A DNA stretch of 64,000 nt from Excoecaria cochinchinensis (lineage: Eukaryota > Streptophyta > Magnoliopsida > Malpighiales > Euphorbiaceae): the NCBI GenBank assembly GCA_947683425.1, contig CANTUQ010000008.1, positions 1,240,001-1,304,000 on the forward strand, written 5' to 3'. Of this stretch, positions 54,955 to 64,000 are shown piece by piece. The first letter of the stretch is position 1. The number at the start of each line of letters is the position of its first letter. A program made the position numbers and the translations under genes. The notes under the pieces are model-generated. The model saw nothing but the letters and a program-made list of their open reading frames with translations, was not told where the DNA came from and searched no databases.

Positions 54955-56035
54955 CATGTAAAATACTATTCTACATAACTTATATATATATATATATATA
55001 TATATGTATACAAACCCTTTTGAATGACATTGTATAGGTTATTCAAATTCAATTGAAAAATATCGTGAGTGTATAAATTCAAATTCAATCTTCTCTATAT
55101 ATACTTCCTTGCTTCTATGTATATTTCTTTATATATCCTATAATTTTATTGATTGTAAATTTATATATGTTATATTGAATTTCAAGTAAGGATTATAATG
55201 AGCACAAAATAAATTTTTAATTTAGTGGGGCAGAAGAAAAAAACTAATGCGACAGTTTAAAAGAAAATTTTTGGAGGCAGTTAAATTTATCACTAAATGT
55301 AATATAAATATTTTGCTTTTTTATCAAATCTTATAGCTACTAAATTTTTATTTATTTTATCTAAATAGGTTTTTATAAAATAAATATATTAACAAAAAAT
55401 TTAACTTTTTAGAAAAGTGAAAACAATATTAACAGAAAATTAAAGCATTTTCATTTGTCTATTTAAAATAATAATATATTTGCCATATATTCATACTAAT
55501 TTATAAACCCGACAGGGCAGGGGCATTTAGCTAATATAAAGGAAAAAATAAAATATGACTCAAAAAGTATATTAGAAATTTATATTCTTAAATTGTCAAT
55601 TATAAAAAAAATACTTATAAGAAAACCCAAATATCAAAAAGGTCTCATTTTTCATTGCAATTTACCCCAAAAAAAAAAAAAAAAAAAATTTCACAGCATT
55701 GAGCAGTACAACGTGGGGAGTCCCTTCACTTTTCATTTTCAGTGTTTGCCCAATCAAAAAACAAGGTTGTCCATTCCACTAATCTGAAGCCCACACAGAA
55801 ATTTTGTGTCTAATTACTACCTTGAAAACTGCAGTACCAAAACCAGTGGCTTTAACAATTTCCTTCTTCTTATTACGGTTTCTGCAATTCTTGACTCTTT
55901 TCTCTTTACATTGGAAGATTCATTTTTTTTAATAGATTATAAGAGCAAAAATTGTTTCTTGATTTTCGTCTTCTTCTTCAATGGGATGACTGAGTGGTGT
56001 AATAATTAGGAAAAAGGTATCTGAGGAGGAAGTAA
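54955..56035 (+). promoter_or_regulatory. Upstream region and 5' UTR of the JMJ25-like gene
   Basis: AT-rich, with (TA)n at about 54980-55004 and an A-run at 55666-55688. No strong TATA box was singled out. Close to the start codon are two tiny upstream ORFs: ATG GGA TGA at 55981-55989, and a 7-codon ORF 55986-56009 ending TAG, 26 bases before the main ATG. They could lower translation of the main frame. The transcription start is unknown. Confidence 0.45.
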
Positions 56036-59000
56036 ATGGAGAGGAAAATTGAAAATGGAGGTGGGCCTGATGTGGATACCCAGAAAGAGAGGCAAGAAGG
56101 TAATTTAAATTTGGAAACAATGGTGCAGAGAAAGGTTGGTGATGTGGGTCTTGATAATGAAGGGGTCCAAGCATGGTTTAGTGAAGGGAATTCGGATGTT
56201 TTCAGGTGGTTAGATGAAGTTGGTGAGGTTAATGGTGGTCAAAGTCTGCAGCTTTGGCCTGGTGAAGCTGCATGTGGGAATGCTGGATGTGGCGCAAATG
56301 GTGGAGTCCTGGGTCTTGATGGTAAAGATTTCAAAATTTGGGATGATAAAGGTTGTGATAATGCAGGTATTCAATTGGGTAAGTCTGGTCCAGATTCTGG
56401 CGAAAATTGTGCTATGGGTCTTTATGGTGAAGGAACTCGACCCCTATTTGGCGAAGTTAGTACTGCTAATGTCGGTTTATGTTCTGGTGGTGAAGTTATT
56501 CGTGGCTTTGATGGTAGAAGTGGGGATGTTGTTAATGGTGGTGAAGGAATCCATAGCCTAGTAGTTGAAGTCAGTGGTAGAAATGGTGATGGTGATGAAG
56601 TAATGAAGGGCCTGTTTGGTGAATGTGAAAATGCCACAACGAATTCTTGTAATGGTGGGATCCCTGGTCTGTTTGGTGGGGCTACTGGTGGAAGTGGGGT
56701 TTTAAGTTTGGGTGGGGAAGGGGTTCAGTGCTGGTGTGGTGAAGCTGGGTGTGCAAGTATTGATGGTAAAGGAATTCAGGGCTTGTTTGGCGAAAGTGCA
56801 TTGGCCAATGGTGGTGATGGAGTTGAAAATAGGCATCTTGAAAAAGGAGGAGGAACTTTTGTGGAACATAAGGAGAAAGGGATAAAGGGTAAGTTGGGCA
56901 GGCCGAAGGGATCCAAGAATAAGAAGAAAATTCAAGCTGGAGATCAAGGTTCAAAAGAAGTTGCTGGTGATAAAAACGGTGGAGATGATATTGTCGCTTT
57001 AAAGCGTAAGCAAGGACGGCCAAAGGGCTCAACAAATAAGAAGAAAAATCCTCAATGTGAAGATAATCAGGGCTTCTCTAAGAAAGTTTTGATTGGTAAT
57101 GATGGTCGCCTAGAGGAGAAGAAGATTGCTGTTGTTGGTGTTGAAGAAAAGATAAGGCCTGACAAGGCCACAGCTAGTAGTAATGGAGAAAACCATGATA
57201 ACTGTACAAAGGACAAGAACTGGCTAGGAATTTCAAAGAATAAGAAAGAAGATGTAGTTGAAGAAAATCTGAAATTGTCCGTTGAAATTGGGGCCACCAA
57301 AAATACTGGTCTTAAGACTGTTACTTCTTCAGGATTGAACTACGAAACTACTGCTTCTAAGAGTATGACGGGCAATGAAGTTCCATATGGGGATGCGAGT
57401 AGAGAGGGTGGAAAGAATATGATCAGATTAAAGCATAGGCGTGGTAGACCAAAGGGTTCAAAGAATAAGACAAAGAAAACTATTGGAGGTGGTAATGCTC
57501 AAATGACAGGTGACAGGAATATTGGTAATGTTGGTGATGACAAGACAATTAATCCCAGTGGTTTGATAGATGTGAAGATTGCTACTCTAGCTGAAGTAGA
57601 TAGAGAAATACACAGAAAGATCACTGGTTATGTTGAGGTAGATGAGAATGTCAAGCCAACATATTCTGAGAACTTGCATATAAATCTTGGATTAGTGCCT
57701 GGAGGGTCTAGCAGAGAGGCAAAAAAAATTGTAAAGCCGAAGGGTAGGCGTGGCCGGCCAAAGGGTTCAAAGAACAAGAAAAAAAACCTTTCAGTTGATA
57801 GGCTAGCATTGCCTAGTGAAATTGGGGATTGTGATATTGGTGGTAAGTACATTAACAGAACGAGTGTTTTAGATGGTGGGATGACAGGTCTTTTAATTGA
57901 GGAAGATAAATTAATGGGTTTGAATGTCAGTGGTGGTAGTTTGGAAGATGGAATCATCAAGTCAGAAGATAGGCACCAAAAGAATGAGCAAGGCGGGCCA
58001 ATTGGTTCAAAGCATAAGCAGAAACATCTTCAAGGTGGTGAAGATGAGGGACTAAACAGCAAACTTGGCAGCTGCAGCAATAGCGCGGGCCTCTTTTGCC
58101 TAGCTGATTTTGAAAGTATTCAGTGCACTGTTAGGGGTGAGGAACTAAGGAACATGCCTACTGAAGTTTCTGACGGTAATGTAGTAACTGACTCGAAAGA
58201 TCAATCAAAGCGTAAGCGGGGTCGACCTAAAGGTTGGAAGAGAAAGAAGCCAAGTACTGTTTCTAAGGAACAGAGCCAGCTTCAAGGAGAAATCAAAACT
58301 GATGAAATAACAGATAATTCTCCTAGGGCTTTCAAAAGGGGTAGAGGAAGGCCAAAGAAGTCCAGCAACCAATTAGAAAATTTAGAATCATTAGTAAGTT
58401 CCTCCAACTTAATTGTTTTCCATTGTGCTTATAAACTATTTGATCAATCTGTTAATGTTTACATGTTGAACACTTTAGATTCTAGAGGTTGAGTGAATGC
58501 TTAATGAAGCTACTAAATTTATGATGGGCAAAAGTTTGTGCTAAGAATGGAAAAATTTGCCCAAGTCAGATGATCATGATTTTACTGTCTGAGCCAATCT
58601 TGTAGCAAAATCACAGTCATTCATATTCCTATCTTTCTAAACATTGGGATTCTCATCACTGATTGCCAAAGGACGAAATGTTCTTTGGAAGCAGTGAGTC
58701 ATCTGTCTAAGTTTAAATTCAAAATTTACATAAGTCATCTAAGTTTACATTCAAAATTTACATAACAAGGAGTATTACTTATTATCCATTTTGTATTCTC
58801 CCATCACTTATTAAAATTTCTTCTTTTATATTGAAAAACTGTATGTGTTCACAAGGATACTGAGAGCAACAAAGCACAGAGGGGTTTGATGTGTCACCAG
58901 TGTTTGAAGAGCAAGATGACTGGTATTATTACTTGTTGCAACTGCAGAAGAAAACGCTATTGCTATGACTGCCTTGCAAAGTGGTAATGAGATCATTTAA

Positions 59001-62000
59001 AAACTTCACTCTCTTGAAAATTATAGTTGAAAAAAATTCACTTTTGGTTCAAGTTTTTGTAAGGTAATCCTTGATTCAAAGAGAGTTTGTTCCATTGTAT
59101 TTTGGAGGTCAGAGGTCAAACAACCAAAACAGCCTCCTTGCAGATAAACAGGAAGGCTCTGTACTTTTTGATCCTACCCTGAGCCTGCAGGGTGAGAAGC
59201 CTTTGGTCAAGACAATACTTTTTGAGCAAGGGTTTTCTTGTCCTCAAAAGATTTTCCATTTTCTTCACATTAAATCATCAACTTTATTTGGTCCATTTGG
59301 TGAAAAAAAAAAATCAGCAGTTTTTCAGAAAGAGTTGACACTAAAAATGAAAATCTAAATAGTTTAAATAAACTAAGTAGGGGAAATTTGCGTTATCACC
59401 ATGGATTAATATTTTATGTTCTTATTCTGGATTTGAATTTGAGATTTCAAATGAACACTAGGTACCCAGAGAAAACACGGGAGCAGCTAGAGATTGCATG
59501 TCCCTATTGTCGTGGTAATTGCAATTGCAGAGTATGCCTCAAGGAAGATGTAGTTGTGAAGGTGTGCCTTTTTTTTTTTTTTTTCCTTTTTTCTCTCTTT
59601 TCTTTGCCGTTTTGTCCATATATTTGCAATTGTGTTTTATGATGCCATACTAGGTTCTGAATTGGTTTTGACAGGCTGGCAGCAATGAAGCAGATAGAAA
59701 TAAAAAATTGCTAAAGCTTCTTTACTTGCTTCACAAGACTTTGCCTCTCCTGAAACATATTCAGCAGGAGCAGAGCTCTGAGTTGAATGTGGAGGCAACA
59801 ATTTGTGGTATTATAATTTGATGCAATTAGAAGTCTTTATTATTTTGGTTTATTGTTAAGGAATGCTGAAATTCTTAACTGCAAATGTTTTTCTATTGTC
59901 AATAGGTGTACAATTGACAGAAGAAAATGTTACCCAAGCCATACTTGATGACGACGATCGATTATATTGGTATTATTTTCTCAACAAATCTCAAACAATC
60001 AATACTTGGCAGCGATGATTGATTATATTGATGATCTGCTTTGTTTCTTTACAATTATTGGAAGAACTGAAATCTAAATCAACTATTTGTCTTTAACTTC
60101 TTCATGTTAGTGTATGCCTCTCTTTTCCTGATTAGAATTGGCATGGTTGTCTTAGAGATGCTTTAGGTTTAAAACTTGGTAGTAGTTTATTTATATTGAG
60201 TCTCCCATTTAAGCATTGTGCTTCTGTGCATAACTTTTACAGAATTGGATATTCTGAATTATATATGAAACTGAGTATTATCAATCAAGCAAAATCAAGA
60301 AAGCTTTCTGGTAGAATATCCTTATGGTTTGTTGAGTAATATGCAACAATAAACTATGAAAATTGGTCCATAGTTTTGAGATTGCCCATTATTAATCACA
60401 CTGCTTGCTTGGTCCGGGAGTTAGGGGATTGGTCTATCGTTTATTGTACAGGGGTGAGTGCAAATTAGAAAAATGGTAACTGAAAAACTGGTCCAAAACC
60501 AAGCAGAAAACATAGGTTAATCAAATTGGTATAGGTTTTGCTTGTTTCTGAAAAACGGCAACTCTGATTGAAAAATCTTCCAGGTTTATGCTGCTAAAAA
60601 TTTGGACCCTCCATACTTACTCCTGCATGTGCCTGTGAAATATTTTAGAATGTTAGGAATTTACTTTGTAAATAGTAGTTTGAAAAAGTGATATATATTT
60701 TTTTAAATGGTTAAAACCAAAGATAATAGTAGACCTAATCATTAATACTGAATCTGATGGGCTAGGTTACCAAATTTGAAGCTTAGGTTTATTGTTAGTT
60801 GTTTTAAAAAATGGTCACTATGGATAATTTATTAAAAATGCCTCATAAACCGGTCAACCCCGTCCATTCCATGAGCACCCCAAATTGTTGAATGGGTTTG
60901 ATATCTAGTCTGACATCAGAATTACCTTCTGTTTTGGTTCATGTGCTTCTCTATTTTGAACTTTGAGAAGAGTCATCTATTAATAGTTTTTTCTGGGTGA
61001 AGGAAGAGTGGATGCTAAAAGCTGGTTTTATCCACTATTAGACCGGCTTACATTCGGTTTTTACTCTGGCAATTGTGGCACATATGTTCCTGAATAGTTT
61101 ATGTATGTTTTCACTAAAGCATTTGCAAATCTGCATGAATAACCTGTATATTCCCCATTGTGCCGTTCATAACTGTGAAATTATCCTTGTTCAACAGTGA
61201 CAATTGCAATACTTCCATTGTCAATTTCCACAGAAGCTGCCGAAACTCTGATTGTTCTTATGATCTTTGTCTTACTTGCTGTCGGGAAATGAGAGAAGGA
61301 ATTCAGCCTGGAGGGAATGAAGCTGAATCATCACTCCATCAATTTGTTGAAAGAGGACATGGTCAAGATACTTACTTGGATGACCAGATAAATGCAAGTA
61401 GGAAAAGATTTTGTTGGGAAAACCAAGTATCCCATCCAGAAAATAAGTGTATGCCTGATTCATTACGCGACTTTCCAAATTGGAATGCAGAGGCTGATGG
61501 AAGGATTCCTTGCCCTCCAAAACCACGGGGAGGTTGTGGTACTGGGATGCTTGTACTGAGACGTGTCTTTGAAGCTAATATGGTTGAAAAGCTGATTAAG
61601 AGTGCAGAGGAAATTGCAATCAATCATAACCCACTTGATGTTGATCTTCTTCAAGGATGTTACTTATGCCGTCCTTTTTTATCTGCTGAGTGCACAATGA
61701 AAGATTTCGAAGTGAGGAAGGCAGCACATAGAGAGAAAAATGATGATAACTTTCTGTACTGTCCAAATGCTCTTTGGCTGAAAGAGCATGACATTGAGCA
61801 TTTTCAAATGCATTGGATGAGAGGTGAACCTGTTATAGTTAGAAACGTACTTGAAAAAACTTCTGGTCTAAGTTGGGAACCAATGGTCATGTGGAGGGCT
61901 CTTAGAGGTGCACAGAAGATTTTGAAAGAGGAAGCACAAAGGGTTAAAGCTATTGATTGCCTGGATTGGTGTGAGGTAGGATACACCTTTTACATGTTGC

Positions 62001-63867
62001 AATTATTGAGTTTGCTATTAAGGAAATTGCTCTCTAAGGCATGATGCCCTTCTAGATTTTTGCACTTCAGATCTGTCCTCTATATAGTTTGCAATATATG
62101 GCATAACTTACACATATACATACTATAACAGTGTTTGGAAATATGCATATAATAATACCTTTATGATCTTTGAGTCCGCCAGCGAAACTAGCAGGCCCTG
62201 GAATGGCTATAGCTGATCCATCAGCTTTCCTATTTAGTACTTGACTGTGAGGAGGGAGACACTGGTCTTAGGAAAAAGGGGGCTGCTATTGGAGTTCAAA
62301 AACTCCACTGTTTCTGGCATAGCGACAAGATCTGTGTCAGAAAAGGAATATCAGTTCTTAATGCTTTTACCTGTAATGGTGATCCTTTTGGGTTTGAGGT
62401 GACGAACGCCTGATGATGACATTAGGGAAGCTTTCTGTTGGGCAACCTGACCCAGAGTTTTTGCAATTCAGAATTTTCAGTTGATTAGTAAATAAGGTCG
62501 AGCTTCTTTTATTTTGGCAGTTCAGTGTGCAAAATTTAAAGGGATTAACCAACTGAACCAAAATTATCTAGGAAAACAAGTAAACAAAACCTAATTTAGA
62601 TTACATAATTTTTTGGATTTATGTTTTCTTAATTAAAGTCCATATTTAATGGCGGCATATAAGTGGGGATTCCAAATTGAACTTCACCAGGAAAAACTCA
62701 ACCTTTCACAAAATAATTATAACACATATTATGATAGGCTGAGGTTCGATATAAGCCCCTCATTTTTGCCCCAATAGTCAATTGAGCCTCTCTTGTTTTG
62801 ATTAGGTGAGTTCTAGCTTTTAAAGAATCAAAGTTGAGCCAAATAAACCTAATTGAAATAAAGTAGTTTACATTTTTCCATCATGTTAGCATGTTCATGT
62901 AAAAATCTCTTTCCGGGTAAGCTATTTTAATATGCTGCAAGTCCAGTTATTGAGTAATCAGTCAGCTAGGTAGGACATGCCACTCTTTTAAGGGCGTATT
63001 TGACTCAATTTTGATTTTTTAAGAGTGAAATTGGTCTAATCGAATATGAGGTGTTTAATTAACTATGCAGACAAACTTGAGAGGCCTATTTGGCCTTTCA
63101 GCGTATTATGATTTTTAAAAATTAAACATAAATTTTAATTGAGTTGTCCTTGTCTTTAAGGTAAAACATAAACAAATAAAAAATTGAAAACCTGACTATG
63201 CATTTACAAAAAACTAAACTGAATTAACTAAAATGCATCAGTTCAATTGTCTAATTTTGTTAAAGACCAAACAATGCTCAGTTTGGAGTGAAATCTTCAC
63301 TTATGAAGGCCTTTGTGGAAGTGCCTGGTAAAAAATTGCATGTTCATATACACAATAGAATTAACCATGGGAATATTTGTTCTGTCATCAGCCATAGCAT
63401 CTTAAACTCCTTCTGCAAGTATGTGCATTAATGCATCACTACATCAGCCGCTGCTCCTAATCTTTTGCATACAGTTGGCCTATATTATCAGCTGCTTCCC
63501 CACTAAGGAATAATTTATGCACTTCATCTTGGTGCCACAGGTTGAAATTACTATTTTCAAGTTCTTCAAAGGCTACATAGAGGGTCGTAGATATAGGAAT
63601 GGTTGGCCGGAGATGCTGAAGCTGAAGGATTGGCCCCCATCAAATTCATTTGAAGAATGTTTGCCAAGGCATTGTGCTGAATTTATTGCTATGCTTCCCT
63701 TTAGTGATTATACCCATCCAAAGTCTGGTCTTCTGAATCTTGCTACAATGCTTCCTGATGTCTTGAAGCCAGACTTGGGACCCAAAACATACATTGCATA
63801 TGGATCTACAGAAGAACTTGGTAGAGGTGATTCGGTGACAAAACTGCATTGTGACATTTCTGATGCG
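56036..63867 (+). CDS. Lysine-specific demethylase JMJ25-like (KDM3/JHDM2 class), 3' partial
   Basis: Exons that keep the frame: 56036-58393, 58856-58983, 59462-59561, 59675-59807, 59906-59969, 61198-61975, 63541-63867 (1296 residues so far). All introns are GT-AG, and the gene runs past the window. Residues 1-280 are glycine-rich degenerate repeats (GLFGE-type). AT-hooks (GRPKGSK/T or similar) lie near 287, 327, 469, 572, 728 and 770, with a degenerate one near 653. A RING-like cysteine cluster follows at 799-855 (CHQCLKSKM, CPYCRGNCNCRVCL), then a second one from 928 (CDNCNTSIVNFHRSC). The last visible exon enters the JmjC domain with TKLHCD, where H1290 and D1292 are the first iron ligands. 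Relatives such as Arabidopsis IBM1 remove methyl groups from histone H3 lysine 9 in the nucleus. No break was found. The closest paralogue is uncertain. Confidence 0.9.
60449..60885. mobile_element. Possible hAT-like relic in intron 5 of the JMJ25-like gene
   Basis: The segment starts AGGGGTGAGTGCAAATT and later has ACTGGTCCAAAACCAAGC and TTGGTATAGGTTTTGC, with GAGCACCCC near its right end. These recall the ends and subterminal motifs of small plant hAT elements such as the one at 54252-54946. No target duplication could be shown, so this is tentative. Confidence 0.25.
61976..63540 (+). other. Intron 6 of the JMJ25-like gene
   Basis: A 1565-base intron between donor GTAGGA at 61976 and acceptor TGCCACAG ending at 63540. 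Open frames inside it have no recognisable similarity. After exon 7 a donor GTATGC starts at 63868, and the rest of the window is the next intron. Confidence 0.75.
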
Positions 63868-64000
63868 GTATGCAATAATTCTGTGCAAAACTTCTATCTT
63901 ATTTGTGTTTAAGGTATTTCTGCTTCTGTCTATTCTTTCTGGTTCTTCATCATCCATTCTGCTTATTTTCCTCTAACATAATAGAGCGTGCATTAAATAT

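Noticed and set aside
55806..56009. A 67-codon frame upstream of the JMJ25-like gene
   Set aside because: It begins with GTG, has no recognisable similarity and lies in the probable 5' UTR. Only the short ATG uORFs in it were kept.
59388..59642. An 84-codon frame around exon 3 of the JMJ25-like gene
   Set aside because: It is exon 3 read together with flanking intron sequence. The splice sites and zinc-cluster continuity fix the exon as 59462-59561.

Overview
This window is nuclear DNA of a dicot-like plant. It holds a spliced JmjC histone-demethylase gene, a plant-type mitoribosomal protein gene, a nuclear tRNA-Gln gene and AT-rich intergenic DNA. Most of the rest is Ty1-copia, Ty3-gypsy (Tat and Athila lineages), MITEs and endogenous plant pararetrovirus. 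Nothing in it fixes the species.

Layout. 1-641: 3' end of a Ty1-copia element. 785-1182: a Mutator-like MITE. 1709-2095: the mitoribosomal mS34-like gene. 2943-3014: tRNA-Gln(CTG), minus strand. 3939-41842: a tandem array of decayed Caulimoviridae copies, florendovirus/petuvirus-like, all on the minus strand. Copy C is followed head to tail by copy B, then by the shorter chimeric copy A. A divergent terminal fragment D lies beyond A. The viral order is PBS, movement protein, coat protein with a zinc knuckle, protease, reverse transcriptase, RNase H, then a separate ORF2. Every viral gene is broken by stops, frameshifts or deletions.

Copy C is split by a 19.25-kb insertion (20994-40245). That insertion is a minus-strand Tat-lineage element whose pol core is lost. 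Nested inside it is a plus-strand Athila-like element (23944-33133). The Athila kept long gag-protease and env-like frames but lost reverse transcriptase, RNase H, the integrase core and the 3' LTR. The order of events is therefore virus array, then Tat insertion, then Athila insertion. A second, plus-strand element of the same Tat family (about 41945-53880) abuts the right end of the virus array across a long (TA)n tract. It carries RT, two RNase H modules and integrase, followed by two divergent extra ORFs with a GC-rich, apparently bidirectional promoter between them. Its 3' LTR contains a second Mutator-like MITE. A hAT-like element (54252-54946) precedes the host gene.

56036 to past the right edge: a KDM3/JMJ25-type histone demethylase gene. 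Seven exons can be placed, encoding 1296 residues up to the first JmjC iron ligands. Its N-terminus combines degenerate glycine-rich repeats with six AT-hooks.

The most unusual signals are these: viral junctions at the primer-binding site fused to AT-dinucleotide tracts; an Athila env-like ORF whose start codon appears to be made by splicing; an in-frame gag-protease-integrase-tail fusion; and the divergent extra-ORF cassette of the Tat element. Coordinates and homologies come from reading the sequence by eye. No database search was made.
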